The notes under the pieces were generated by a model. The model was not told the DNA's origin and searched no databases. It saw only the letters and a list, made by a program, of their open reading frames with translations. Shown one piece after another: positions 12,421 through 25,539 of a stretch of DNA of 64,000 nucleotides (position 1 is its first letter; each line of letters begins with the position of its first letter). Origin of the DNA: Casuarius casuarius (Eukaryota; Chordata; Aves; Casuariiformes; Casuariidae); contig PTFA01000191.1 in NCBI GenBank assembly GCA_003342895.1, positions 696,385 to 760,384 of the forward strand, in the 5' to 3' direction. Both the position numbers and the translations under genes were made by a program.

Positions 12421-12451
12421 TTACCGTAATGAGACCTTTACATATTCTAAT
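12412..12451 (-). other. Candidate 40-nt exon (unconfirmed)
   Basis: Read on the minus strand, a very strong acceptor (GTGTTCTCTCCCTTTAG) precedes 40 nt, and the donor is GAAAG followed by GTAAGAGC. One frame is open and reads IRICKGLITVIAK, starting in phase 0 and leaving one nucleotide. The gene is unknown. Small exons with strong sites occur by chance in a window this large, so transcript evidence would decide. Confidence 0.22.
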
Positions 12452-15400
12452 CTAAAGGGAGAGAACACAAAATCGTGTAAATACAGGAACAGCACAGCCA
12501 TCGCTCTCACGCGAAGCTCAGACCATTGCCTACACGTGCACAGCAGAGCAGAAACCAGCTTTGCACGTTAACACACACAAAACACCCAGCGGGTTACTTC
12601 AATGTATCAGTCTTAACCGAAGCTAAGGACAAAAAGTTCACCTCAACGGATCATTAGGGAACTGGAGAGAAATGGGTAACCACAGACTTTTTTTTCTTGC
12701 TCCTGTTGGTTTGTTGATCGAAAAATAGAGGGAAAAAATGTTGGGAAAAGTTAGAACGCGCGATCATTCCTCCTCCTCTTTTGCCCAACCTGCAGGCACG
12801 GCACCGCGGGATTTAAGCCACTTCAGCTCTGCTTCCAGCACGGCAGTGGTCATGGCACTCCAGCCCCGCTAAAATCTGTGGCGTCGCAGATACCTGAACA
12901 GCTATTATATTGTAGCCAACTTAAAAAAAAATCTGAAAGTGAGTAACATACAAATCATTGTGCCACCCATGTAAGCTCCATTTCCATACCGTGGAAGCTC
13001 GCTTGCACGTGTAAAAATCTATGCAGTCAGATGCCTGTACTTGCCTATAATTTGTATGTCTGCACACAAACAGGACTCACAGGAATGAGTGATCAGGTTT
13101 TCAAGTCGATGATACATTCAAACCCAACATTTTCTATGGGTATAGCACATATGGCAGAGAGCTCTGCAAAGCAAGCAAAGCATCTCAGTAACATCAGGTG
13201 TCATAACTCCCCCCTGAAATTCCCAGCTTCAAAAATCATGCTATTGAGTAAGAAAGACACTGTTTTTTAAGTGAAAGTTTCTAATCCTGTCACTAAGATG
13301 AAAAATGAAGGCTCAAAAGCAACAAAGCAAATTTTTATTTTAAAATACATCATGATTTTCATACCAAACTCCTAATTTTTGCATGGTGACTGGCCTTGCT
13401 GGGTGTTATTTCAACACTGCTCTCTCTCAGATGTGGCGAGGGATTTCAGCTAATATGCTGCCATATGAACCATCTTCTGCTGATTCTGTTATGAAAACTA
13501 GACCCTCCAGCAGGGGAAAAGGGACAGCTAGGAGCGTGTAACGTTGTAAATCAGCGCAGCAAGATTAACCAGAGCTTGTCTGTCTGTCAAAGCTCACAAC
13601 CTCGGTGTTTTCCCCAGACTCCAAGATCTTGCTGCGTTGTTGTCTATGCTTAGTAAGATGGAGATAAAACAACAACTTCCCAGACTTGCCACCAGTATGC
13701 CAGCCTGCTTTAGCTGCATCCTGTCTTCATTACTGCGATGACACTTCTTTAAAGGCTATTTCACAAGTTCTTGAAGTATTCTTCTCTGTCTCCTCACATA
13801 AGACTACCAGACTGTTTCCTTTCAAAGATGCAACAAAATACCTAATTCAAAACAAGTTCATACTTAAGGTGTCTAACAAAAGCAGAGGAAAAAAGATCTG
13901 ATTAAACCAAAGGAAATGACTCGCATTACAAATCTCAACAAACTCCGCTATGGGCTATGTAGGTAGCCACCGTTTGGACGCTTGCAAGAAAACAAGCCGT
14001 ACTGTATGTTTTCCACAGTATGTCATCCTTTTCTACTTCTGAGCACATCAGAGATTATCTTTTCAGGTATCTTGCTTCACTGACCTCCTCCCTACCGGCG
14101 GTGCAGCTTTTACATGTTTTTAAATTCTTTGGTAGAACTTCCTATTTTCAGCCTGCTCACGTCCGGCTCGGATGCTGGGAGTCCCGATGCTCCAGCAGAA
14201 GGAGTTTAGTTCTTTCCCAAAAGCATACAGCAAAGGAGATCACAGTGCTTGCAGCGGTCTTCATTTTAAGATATGAGATCCTTACTGATATGCTGCAAAA
14301 CTGCTGAAGTTTGTTTTTAAGAACAACAACAAAAAAGGATAAAACTTGTGTATTATAAAGCTACTGAAAATTTCAGGGGAAAAGCTGCTCATTGCTGTGG
14401 AGATTTTCCACTAAAAATGTATTATTAGACTAGCCAGTGGACTACTGCTAATTCTTCTGTGGCTGCCAATGTGCAAGTACAGAAAAACGTAGAATCTTTA
14501 ATCATGTTGGTGCACAGGTTTGAGAAGCTACTGGAGTGTCAGGAAATTAGTTTCATTTTTTGACATGATCTCTATTGCATTATTCTTCTAGCTTTCTCTG
14601 AAGCCGGACACTGCTCCAGACCCAAGTGTTTATAACTAGAGTTAGACGGACAAGAGAAAATCCTTATAAATTCCTTGAATTGGCTATCGCCATCCACCTT
14701 CTTAGCATGCCATGGAAAAGCAGCACCCCACAGCACTGCTATGACGTTTTCCTTTTCCTTTATCATCCATGTTAACTTAGCATTTTGATATGCTCTACTT
14801 TAAAATTGAAATTGGTTGAAAATATAGTATAATTGGACATCTTGAGCCTGTATGTTCAAGTGAACATATTTTGAAGAAATCATCAATAAATAAGACAGCT
14901 GTGGCTGTGTGCAACCAAAACCAAACATGTTTAAATGCCAGTGATCATAAATTGTCACAGTACAGTAGCAAACCATACATTAAGAATGTAGGGGATCAAA
15001 TAATTGGAATTACATTTGTACCATATGCTCCTTTGATCATTTGTCTTGTTTACTATAATCTGATAAAAGATTTCATAATGTTTATGAGTAACAGCTGTTT
15101 AAAATCTACATTTAGATCTTTCAGTTATCTTGCACTTTTGAGCAAAAACCAAAGGATATGTGGTTCGACCTCAGCAGTGACTGATACTGGATCCTTTGGT
15201 GGAAAACGGGTGGGTGGCCTGGATAGTACTAACCCAAAGGCTGGTAGCTAGGCAATGATATATCATACTGAACTTGTCAGTTATATCTTTATTACCTGAA
15301 TTAACATGACCTACCCTGAAATCCATGAAAATAAAGCCTAAGAGCGAACGATATATGAGTTCACTACCCCAAACCTGTAACAGCTGCTGCGCAGCCAGTT

Positions 15401-15990
15401 GAGCACGGCCAAAAGAGCATGAAAGCTGCCCTTTGGGAGAGTCTACGGAGGGCACTAACATGAAAGGACAGCGCAGCCCTGCCTGTACTCAGGGGTCGAG
15501 CACGACAGAGCTCAGGCTTCGTCTGTGGGGCCCGCCAAAGCCAATCGTAGTTCTTGTAGCTGCTTCCTCGGACTAGACCAGACCCTTAACGAGACATTGC
15601 AGTACAGTCTAAACATGGGCAGATGAAGAGGTTTGCTCCACAGTTCCTTGCTTATGAAAAAAAAATTAAATAACAGTTTGAAAAGAGACAACTTAAGCAG
15701 TAAGAAGAGTCTGAAACTATAGGTTAATCAAGTGTTGAAACAATCCTGAAACAGCAGATAAGCACTCCCAGCACAGGCAATGAATGCTTGGCACCATTAG
15801 GTACAGGGCCTTGGTATTTATTTTAGAGATTTTAAAATAAAAACTAGACGTAGCCATCAAAGCTTTAATTAATCATGACTTTGAGTAGCTCTAAATTAGT
15901 TGTGCACTGGTTTGCAAATCAGAGGGACCTTAGTAAGTCTGAACGGTCATTCTCCTTTGAATAAAGCCATCTAACATGCAATGCAGTCTT
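12452..15990. other. AT-rich sequence, start of the low-GC domain
   Basis: From about 12.5 kb the sequence is AT-rich with few CpGs. A plus-strand frame over 14871-15251 (126 codons) uses a non-ATG start and has no recognisable motif. A somewhat GC-richer piece lies at 15360-15600. No repeat family was recognised. Confidence 0.4.
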
Positions 15991-16330
15991 AAAATGCCAC
16001 CCAAACCTCGCCGCTTCCTAGGCTGGAGCCTGCAAATGGAAATGACAACGCTACACGGGCTATCTCCTCCGTGGCTGGCTGGCTAGCTGACATTTGTCAG
16101 TTAAGAAAAAAACGTAATGGGGCCACATCGCCTGGAGCTCTCTTGATAGCTGACAGCTCTAGCAGCTGGAGCTGTCAGTCCAGCAGAAGAGAGAGGCCCA
16201 TCAAGTTAATATTTTTTCCCATACAAACGTTGATTGCTAGGGATGAAGCCCTCCCCTGCCATTTCCCCTTCCAGAGATCACAGCTAGGAGAACTCCCTCG
16301 GAGACAATCAATTAAAGAAGGGCCCAGGCT
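15990..16330. promoter_or_regulatory. Enhancer-like block with paired TGACAG inverted repeats
   Basis: Contains CTGACA-TT-TGTCAG at 16087-16100. A second inverted repeat has arms CTGACAGCTC (16150-16159) and GAGCTGTCAG (16169-16178) flanking a CAGCTG E-box. TGACAG is the core recognised by MEIS, PREP and TGIF homeodomain proteins, and CAGCTG by bHLH factors. ATCAATTAAAG lies at about 16307-16317. A plus-strand frame of 218 codons (16071-16727) covers this block but has no recognisable protein content. I favour a cis-regulatory element. Confidence 0.4.
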
Positions 16331-18930
16331 GAAAGCCCCATTGATGTTCTCACACTCTCTCCACCAGAGCCACAGATCTGAGGTTAAGCCAGCCGCGGGG
16401 GAGAAGCAACCCCAGCACCTACGCAGCCCTGTGGGACAAACTGTACGCAATCCTATGCCATGGGCAAAAAGAAGAACTGCCCTGATCTCCCCAGCTTCCA
16501 GCCACGCAGTGCTCTTCGCGCCCCTGGGTAGTGGGCTGGCCTCTCTGCACAACGGCTCTCGCCTCCTGCCTACCCGGAGTAAACCCTCATCTCAGGCCTT
16601 ATGGCTTTGTACAGACTCCTCCACCTCCAAACGAGGCCAGGTCATCCCTTGGCGTAAACTTACATCCCCGCTACTCAAGGCAGAGGAGGTGCCATCGAAG
16701 GAGTTGGTTTGTGGTATTTATCTATGACTGTGTCTTATTTAGTAACAGAACATTTCTGACCCTCACAAGGAACCTAAGAATTTTACTAATTAAATACAGT
16801 ATTTCTCTTTCATGAAAAAAATGCAAAATATGGTACTGCCAACATATACAATATTGAATTCTTCAAAAACGTTAAGGGCACGATCAAGCCACAGAATCAG
16901 TAGCACAGCATGTTTCGTGTGCAAGAGCTTTCCTTTTGCATTCCCTTGTACATGACTTTCATCTGCAGGGTGCTTAAACTCTTCAGACTACTAACGGCAT
17001 GAACAGATTAATGAATTAAGGAAGACATCACAACCTGGAAAAGATTTTCACTGAGTGACTGAATCTGGAAGAGGAAAAATAGTGGTTTTGAGCTTTAGTG
17101 TTGTCTCTGCAACTGTAAGGCATGCTTCTGTGCGAGAAGGGCTGCATTTCCACTCAGTTATTATTTGATTCTTCAGCAAAATTATGATTTTGTTTATAGT
17201 ATCAATCTGCTGTCATAAAAATTATTGTGATTTCTCTGTTTTGCCATGAGAAGATCCAGAAGGTGGATCAAAATCGCTGTGTCATGTTACTTGGATGTGC
17301 TTGTGCTGGTTTCATAAATGGGAAGGAAGGAAAGAATGGAAAATGTGAAATAGATTTATTTCATGTGTCTATCTGAAAGGCATCTCTGGGGAGAGAGGGT
17401 AAATTTTGGGTTTCTGCAGATCCTCCTGACTTTCCTCCCTCATTAAATCAGGTAATTGTGCTTGATTCAATTGAAAATTTCATTTGGCACCTTTTCATTC
17501 TCTACTATCAACCAGCTATTACCATAGGCCAAACGACCATTTCCCAAACAAGAAAGAAACAAAACGAAACAAAAAACTGATCTACTCATTGGGCTCTGAC
17601 TTCAGCAGTCAGGCTAGGCTTGCTACTAATCAAACTGTGGGTACCGAAGGATTTGCATAGGGAACTAACTATTTCTTGAATGATGACTCTTAAGTTCATA
17701 TGCCTGAAAGCTGCATCAGAGGGAGCTCTACCTTGCACGTGATAAGGATATGCTGAAGCACAGCTGGAATGACAAGAGGTCCCTCAACAGGTCTAAAAAA
17801 ATTCTCTTGCTGTTCAGGGAGAAATGAGCTTCAGCATCTACGGGCTCAGGAGACTTTTACAGTGTTTCTTCAGTGCATACACAAATACATTTTGCAGTAG
17901 CCAAACAGGAAATGGTCTACTTCAGATCAGGAAACAAAAAGTCTAAGACTGTAATTTATTGGAAGTAAAATTTCAAGATCGCAACATCTGGGGATGCCTA
18001 CTCAAATGAAGATCAATGTTCTGGTGCTTGTGGGCCTCACCATTAATTCCAGATATACAGATGGAAAACGAGTTAAAAAAAAAAGCAAGAGGAAATTAAG
18101 AAAGGCAACTGTCATGACAGGAGCAGGTTGCTGGCTCACCTATTCTTCCTGCAAAGGAAACGTCCACCATAGCGAGGTCATTTTACTACGGCCCCTCACC
18201 ACCCCAAAAAAGCAGATGCTTGAAGAGAGAGGTTCAGAGCTCATAAGACAACTGAGACTTTGACGCAAGAAGACCTACTACAAAAGCCCCACCATGTGTC
18301 TAGCAGTGCTGGAGTCAGCCTCTTTGCAATGGCGAGATACAACAGAGCCTCAATGAATTTACCCCAAGATCCAAGGAAGACTTTCTGCACACTTTCCATG
18401 TTTCAGCCTTTTGCCCAAGCATCACTCCAGCCTGAAGTGGCACAACTGCCTAAAAAGGTCCCTGCAACTCTTTAGGAAATACTCCTGATACTTCTCATAT
18501 TTGATGAATTCGATGAACAGAAAGCAGAAAGGTGAAAATCAGGATACAGAATTACCAGTGCTGAACAACAGCACCTGTAAGCCCGTTACCTAATTGCTCC
18601 AGTTAGCATTCTTCTATCTGTTTCCATATTCTTACAAGTTGTAATAGATGGGTTGATAGCTGCCATGAAACTATTGACAGGGTATCTTCACATTTCTGAA
18701 CCAAGGGCTTCAGGACTGGCAGGGATGGAGATAGTTACTAAACTGCCATTTCTGCAGATCAGTATGAGTTTGGACTTACACGCATATAACACCACAGATG
18801 CTGAAAATTGCCCCAGAATAGTTTTCACTTCAGCTTGGCAGAAAACAGGGCCTTGTGCATTTCTTACGGTGTTCCCTGCAGTGGCAAGAAAGTCCAAACA
18901 GCTGACAGCTCTATTCATGAAGTGCAAGAG
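16330..18930. other. Intergenic or intronic sequence, nothing recognised
   Basis: Mostly AT-rich unique sequence. Short plus-strand frames at 17994-18263 and 18260-18475 have no known motif. No transposon termini, CR1 or LTR signatures were seen. Confidence 0.4.
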
Positions 18931-18936
18931 GCCTAC

Positions 18937-19020
18937 CTGTAGAAAAGCCATGTACAGATCATTAGGGTCAATAAGCACAACTATCCCGGAAAGGAGTAGC
19001 TCCTGCATCTCCTGGAGAAG
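18937..19020 (-). other. Candidate 84-nt exon (unconfirmed)
   Basis: Minus-strand reading: an acceptor ending AAGATGACTGCAG, then exactly 28 open codons including the words LLQEMQELLLSGIVVL and IDPNDLYMAF, then donor TACAG followed by GTAGGC. It starts and ends in phase 0. A candidate exon at 19318-19381 on the same strand also ends in phase 0, so the two could be joined in frame across a 297-nt intron. The gene is not recognised. The donor is only moderate and the plus strand is also open here. Confidence 0.22.
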
Positions 19021-19317
19021 CTGCAGTCATCTTGACTCAGCTGAGAGGGAGGTCCTGGAGTGCCTGATCCTTTCGAAAGTCACGCTAGCTGGCTGGGAGA
19101 GGCAGCCAACTGAAGAGTGAAAGCTGCTATAGTTTGAATATTAATTGTAAGAACTACCCCACTAAACAAAGAGGAGGAGCAATCCAGGTCCCTGCACCTC
19201 TGCTGAACATTCTTCACAGGGAAGAAAAAAGAGACAAAACTTTCAGGCCTTTCTCCTTTTATAACACTCTTCCTACTCCTTTTTTCCACCTTCTTAGGCT
19301 TTTCCCTCTTTACTTAC

Positions 19318-19381
19318 TGCCTGAACATCCTCAACAATGCCAAGGTTCAAGCATTTGTGTATATTGTCCTTCTCTCTGGCC
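19318..19381 (-). other. Candidate 64-nt exon (unconfirmed)
   Basis: Minus-strand reading: a strong polypyrimidine acceptor (CCAGTCTTCCTCCTTGTGTAG) precedes 64 nt and the donor is GGCA followed by GTAAGTAA. Only one frame is open. It reads AREKDNIHKCLNLGIV then EDVQA, entering with one nucleotide and leaving in phase 0. Both splice signals are good. The protein family is not recognised, and a pseudo-exon in an intron would look the same. Confidence 0.27.
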
Positions 19382-20420
19382 CTACACAAGGAGGAAGACT
19401 GGCTGAGTTGACTCAGATGTCGTAAGGAGCTTATGCTAATTATGTAACTTCTTGTGTTTTCTCCCACATTTGAAAGGTAACACTTTTCCTGGAAAATGAA
19501 GAATTTGCAGTGGTTCATACATGTTTCAGGAAAGCACTACACATGGTTCTGTAATAGAGTTCACCAGTCTTGATCTGTAACAACTGCCAGACAATTCCAG
19601 CATCACCTCTTTTTTTCCTGTGAAAAAACAGACAGTAGCTAAATGTATTTACTGGGGAGCTGAGTAGTGGATTTATAGCTACTAGAATATTACAGAATTC
19701 TGCAAGTCTGAGTTACTAGTAACTACTTTTTCAATTTTAGGCGACATGGTCAAATTGTTCAAGCGCAACACTTGGCATGTGCTGTGTATGCTGTAATATG
19801 ACAACATAACTATTTATTTCCAGATGTGTTTTTTCTAATATTCAGCTCCATCCAGCTTCCCTAAAAAATATTTAAAATCATGACACAGAACCTGGAGATA
19901 ATTTTATTCCGTCTAGAACACAAAACTGACAAAATATACTGCTGATAGTCTACAGATTTTCAAGGAAAATGCACAGACAAGAAAGTAAAAAACCCCAAAA
20001 AACAAAACCCAGCAAAACAAAACCAAACCTAAAGGAGAATTAGCCCACTTGGCTTTAAAAACAAGAAAATAAGATAAGTATGTTTAAGACATCAGTTACT
20101 CCGAGTTTCCATTTTGTCCTATGAAAAAATATATTTTAAATTTACATGGCCATTTGAAATATTCCTTTTCCTTTAAAGAGGAAAACATAAAAGCTCAGCA
20201 CTTCACCAAAAGTGTTTTAAAAATACATGAAATCTCATTTGTTGTATATTTACATATTTCCTATAACAAATTTATGCGTATAAAATTCTGGAAACAAAAG
20301 AAAAGCATGTGTCACCTTTCCAACAAAAAGCCTGCAAAATTTCAGCTTTATGTAAATAAGCAGGTGAGGATTCCAAAGCTTTAAAACCTGGGAATGCTGA
20401 AAATGTCTACAGTTCCTCAA
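19382..20420. other. AT-rich sequence, nothing recognised
   Basis: Low-GC unique sequence with a simple A/C-rich stretch at about 19985-20035. No gene or repeat family is recognised. Confidence 0.45.
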
Positions 20421-20730
20421 CTCAAGTGTTGCTCCTGGGCAATGCTATAATATTCATTAAAGAATCCATTTATCAACAGATACCACATGTCAGAGTTTTC
20501 CAGCACAGTTTTCCTGCCGCTCCACTGAAAATGATGCTTTAAAAAAAATTAAAATCAAAAGAAATAACCTGAGATACTTTTGCCTTCCTTTTCATTCCAC
20601 AATAGCTATTAGCAGCTGAAAAAAGTAAAGATTTACATTACATCCTTTCTGATAACATTAAGCATTATGCTTTATTTTCCAAATCATTAGCATGCACAAG
20701 AATGACCTCATGGTGAACAGATGCACTTGG
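20420..20730. promoter_or_regulatory. Enhancer-like AT-rich block
   Basis: Contains ATATTCATTAAAG, TAGCTATTAGCAGCTG, CATTAAGCATTATGC and AAATCATTAGCATGC: repeated ATTA cores and a CAGCTG E-box in unique sequence. Suggested as a conserved element from texture only. Confidence 0.22.
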
Positions 20731-23700
20731 ATATGGCAGTGATTAGATCAGTCCTCTCAGCAGTCAAGTGTGCCCATTTCAATTAACCCTTTGAAGCACT
20801 AACTGCAGATCTACAATACCAAAAAACAGGTTTGTAGGTTCTCTTGAAAGTAGAAATCTACTCCTGTAAGTATAAAATTGTCAAATATAAAGCTTTCTCT
20901 AACAGAATAGTTATTTTTTCCTTTCTAGAACTTCCTAACATTTCCATCTTCCATAAGTTAAGACCATTCTGGCTTCTGATCTTAAATTACAAATATAATA
21001 CTCTGTAGTCAACAGAGCTAATTAAAGTTGGATTGTTTTGGTATCTGTTTGTACATGTTTAATAGTAATGATTTTTTTAAAAGAACATATCATCTAATTA
21101 TCTTCTAAAGTTTGTGCACAGTTTAAGTATTTTGTTGAATAATTGTTTTGATTTTTTGGCTGAGGGAGCAAGAACAGGAAAAAATAGCAGCTAGAAACCC
21201 CATCCTTAAAATGAGAGAAATCTGCAGAGGGAAAGGATAAGAATAATTCAATAGTGTTGGATTACTGAGGATTTCCTGGGTTGACTCTCATACCCAGCCT
21301 AATTAAAATACAGCATGTAATGTACCAGTTAACAACAAAGGACTGTATTCTCATCTTTTGTTCCTAATCTGCACATCCCCTAAATGAGTTCAGGGATGTT
21401 CATTCTGCCTACTAGTCTGCATTTTCAATGCTTAAGATATACAGGGATATGTATGATGAATATAGGGAGTTTAAGGCTCTACTTCTGAAAACAGCAATAG
21501 AGGTCAATTGGACTATTCTCATGCATAAAATTGAGCACCTGCAAGACTATTTGTGATACGGGAGACTAAGCCAGAGCACACTTTAAAAAACCCATATCAC
21601 ATTTGAATGTAGGGGAAACATCCCTAGAGGCAGTATCAGAAAAAATAAAAACACATTTAATTTAAATAGATTGTTATTAATAATACACCAATAATGTATG
21701 TCATTAGCAGCTATATATTTGATTCATATAATGGTCTTGATTAGCTTCTCATACTGCACGAACTACTAAAAACAAACTTAATTTTAATAAAAAGTATACT
21801 AACTCATTGACCCTTTCTATTGTGCATGTGTATATGCAGCGATGACAGCATTACAATCAGGTGGTATTAAGAATAAGATCATGGAAGAATTGATCTTAAA
21901 TTTACCCAAAAAGTTTAAGCCAGACACGGTTAGTACTTCCAGCTGGCTTATTACTTGAGAAGGGAAAANCAGACCTTTGTCAGCTCCATAAATTTCTTCA
22001 TGTTTCGGAACAGAAATTCCCCTTTTACATGAGGAAAAGTGTAATGACTGGTTTCTTAAATGGCAGACAGCCACGTTTGCACGCACAGTGCATGTGAATC
22101 TAAATAAGGAAGAATTCTAACTACGCGAGACATATGGGAAAACAGACCATTTACTGAAAAATACAGTGCTGTTACAATTTGCAAACTGAAATCGTGTTTG
22201 GTAGTTGGTTGCACTCACATTTACTGTGGAACAAATGATTTCAAAATAGTTTTTAATCCCTTTCTCATCATTAATAGGAAGGAATAGATCTATGCAAATT
22301 TATTCAAGCGAATTTCATACAAGTTGGTTCTTTATTTTAAAGAAGAGATATTACAGTTTAAGGAAAGATCCAAATATGCCATATCTTTAACTAGATACAA
22401 GTGTCAATGTTAGTTCATAATGGAAGATGAACCACAGAGTATTAAGCATTTCTTGGACGTTAGCAGAGTACTTTTTTCAGGCACTCTTTGGGTTAGGACT
22501 AGGCAACCGGGACAAGCAGGGCTTGCAGCATGTGCCAGCCTGCAAGCGCCAGCGTGGCAAGCGGAAGGCTGGCGTCAGCAGCTCACAGCTTGCCACGCTC
22601 TGCTTCTGGATGCTGGTGGAGCGCTAGCAAGCTAAAATGCCATAAACATGGAAATATTCCATACTGATCTAAATGCTGCTGATCTCGGAGGCAGATCCCT
22701 GCGAGCGCAGTGGCAGCTCTCTGCCGGCTTTCCCACAGTGCTTCGACATGTGAAAGCCTGACCAGGAGCCCTGCTCACAGGATGAGGACTTGGCTAAACG
22801 TTTGACTACTGGGAATAGTTAGCAACAACTGTAAAACGACGAGACTTGCATTCGGTCTCCTTGCTGCACTAAATTACGGCATTAAGAGAGTATCTGATGA
22901 AAAAGTACATCCTAATGACATCTACTGATAATGCTGGTAGTAATATTCAACTAAACATTCAAGTAAATTTGTAGATAAATGTGGGGAGAATGTCTTTTAA
23001 ACAGAGAGACTTTTGAGAGACATGGATTCACATCTTTGCCAAGACTGACTTGCCGCATCCAGAAAACTGCATTTTAAAACACCGAAGAAGTTATTCTTGC
23101 CTCATTCACGGCTGGTAGTCTTGCGTGGTTGTCTTCTAAAATCCAAAAGTGAAATACTTAGCTTGCTATGTTAAACTTCCAACATATTCCAATGATTATA
23201 AACTGCTTTTAAAAAAGCCTCCATTTTGTACAGCCTTCCACAAACTAGAGCTTTAGTTAGTTCACACAAGCATAAAACTGGTAGGAGAGAGGTAGTAAGA
23301 GATGCATGACGGGGATGTTTCTAAATTCGAGTCTACATTTGAGCTTTTTGCCTTTGTCTATGATCATTCAAAAAGGAATTATGAACTGATAACTTGAGGA
23401 CAACATGTGCAATACAATTTTGACTCCAAAAATCATGACTGGCCTCCAGTTTTGTTAAGAGCATGAGCTAAAATTCTGACCTCAGATGTTTGGAAGTCTG
23501 AAAAATCAGGGTCTGGTTGTGACAAGTTTTACTCTAAGAAAAAAATGAAACCACGAAATCATAAAATCACATTCAAGTACTTATTATTTAACAACGTTCA
23601 AATAACTTAAGTAGATAATAATGAACTTTTAAAATATTTTTTGCATACCAAATATACTGCAGAATTTGGAAAGTATGACCAGGATTTAGAGAGTATGACT

Positions 23701-24780
23701 ACTGCATTATCAAGTACATCTGTCCTTTCTTGTTATACTGCATTTGATTAGAATAAGATCATTAAGTGCTGTAATAAGAATGTGCAAACAACAAATGAAA
23801 GAAATTATGCATTGAGCAAAACATTTAGAATATACGAACATATCTATATTTTCATTTGCTGATAAGCAAACAGATAAATGATTCAAAGTGCTAACAACAC
23901 CGGGCAGGAAATCTACATTTCTATTGAAATTGATAATTTTTTTTTTGTCTCAGACTTTTGGCAGAGTGTATAAAAGAATTTAATTCACAGCTGTTCTACT
24001 TTTTAATGTAGAAAACATTAATCAAAGCTTTAAGTTATAAGCTTTTCTAATGTTGTTTAGTATTCCAGTTCAACAAAGATCAATAGAGGCCATCCCTGTG
24101 TTTCTTGACGCCTCTCCAGGAAGCAGAGGCGCGATTATGTAAATCGCACTGGCTCCCCTTCACTTCTGCCAGCTTGCTTATCTCCAAAGCCTTCTGCCTG
24201 CTGCTGCTGGCGACCAGCACAAGTACATGCATATACCTCTTATCTCCTAACAAAGCTCTGAAAGCTCAAGGATTGGAGCCAGTAATGTTAAACAATGATG
24301 CATGGCTGATTTTATTTGTAAGTGATTTATTTTAGTAAATTTAATTTCTTCCTTAAATTTTTCAGTTTAGATGGAAGATATTTGCTAACAAGTCAGACTA
24401 AAGAGAAATAGAGCAGATGTCCCGCAACATTTATACAGGTTCAAAATAATCTATTAAACAATCCAAAAGAGTATCAGGAAATAATTAGAAAGGGCCAGTT
24501 TCACCCAATGAGTGTAAAAAGGGGATTAGGGAGTCTTTATTAAAGAATCTGTCATACAGTGACCATCTACTTCTTTGGAAGATGGAAACAACAAATCTTG
24601 AGGGTACTAGAAACCTGTATTTCAGAGACAGCGCTTCCTTTCAGAAGATATTTATTTAAGCTTAATTAAAATAGCAAAGTAGTAGTTCATATCTTACTGA
24701 CAACTTAAAAACTTGGTAAGATGCATATGGAATAAATTCACAGAATTCTGCATTCAATTTCCATCTTTCAATAGGGCTGA
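20730..24780. other. AT-rich sequence with one GC-rich insert, no supported gene
   Basis: Largely low-GC unique sequence. A GC-rich island-like insert at 22490-22640 (GCCAGCCTGCAAGCGCCAGCG and related words) stands out but carries no long coherent frame. One N lies at 21969. No recognisable repeat family. Confidence 0.4.
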
Positions 24781-24805
24781 TGAATGACCATAAGCATAAA
24801 TGGGT

Positions 24806-24877
24806 GTATATATACGTATATGTATGCATAAATATAAACATACACACACAGGCGACCACACACATATACATACATAT

Positions 24878-24951
<74 letters not shown>

Positions 24952-24991
24952 ATAAAAAAAAAAAAAAAAAAAAAGAAACAAACAAAAAAAC
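24806..24991 (+). repeat. Microsatellite plus long interrupted poly-A tract
   Basis: TA/TG/CA-type repeats (about 24806-24875) run into an A tract. The tract begins after TTTAT at 24882, is interrupted by single C and TTTAT insertions, and continues to about 24991. The junction word TTTATAAAAAA occurs twice (about 24877 and 24949), as if the tract had been tandemly duplicated. Lysine- or phenylalanine-only frames here are artefacts. Confidence 0.9.
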
Positions 24992-25539
24992 CCAGGTTCC
25001 AAGGGCAGTGTTGGGAGGAAGTCTGAAATTTGCCCATATATAAAGAAAATGTTAGCATACTTCACTGCTGTTGTGATTTTCTAACAGAACACTATTCTTA
25101 CATTTCTTTTGCGTTAATCCCTGACCCCGGTATCTCAGCAGCATAATCCCCATTTAGCATTAGTAGCAACGGCTTCTACTGTGAGGAACTATTTGTCGAT
25201 AAGTAAGCACCGATTCAGGCATAGCTTTTGAACAACATATTCCCAGCTCAGCAAGAAACCCACACTCCTGAATGAACCAGAGCACATTACTGAGAGAAAG
25301 TTCATTAACCTTGCTAGATTCGGGGGTTAACAGGATAGCTGAAGAAAGGAACTGAGTGAATAGCTCTGATGCAAAACAAATTAAAATGAATGTCATCATT
25401 CCTTTTGATATTCATTAGTTGATTCAGGGGAAGAATGGTCGTCTTAAATTTGCAAGCATTTATCTACAAAAAACAGGTGTACATCTGCTGCTCAAGTGCT
25501 TCTTAGTGCTAAAGAGAAGAAAAACGTACAGAGACTCAC
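24992..25539. other. AT-rich sequence, nothing recognised
   Basis: Unique low-GC sequence between the A tract and the candidate exon at 25540. A 79-codon minus frame (25160-25399) has no motif. Confidence 0.4.

Noticed and set aside
16071..16727. 218-codon plus-strand frame as a gene
   Set aside because: Translation has no motif and the first third is occupied by palindromic regulatory-type sequence; minus strand is open too.
18688..19008. Harbinger (HARBI1-like) transposase remnant on the minus strand
   Set aside because: A weak F-L-A-T pattern in the translation suggested it, but no further conserved transposase blocks, terminal repeats or target duplication were found.
24754..25065. Phe- or Lys-rich open frames
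   Set aside because: They are translations of the poly-A tract and microsatellite.
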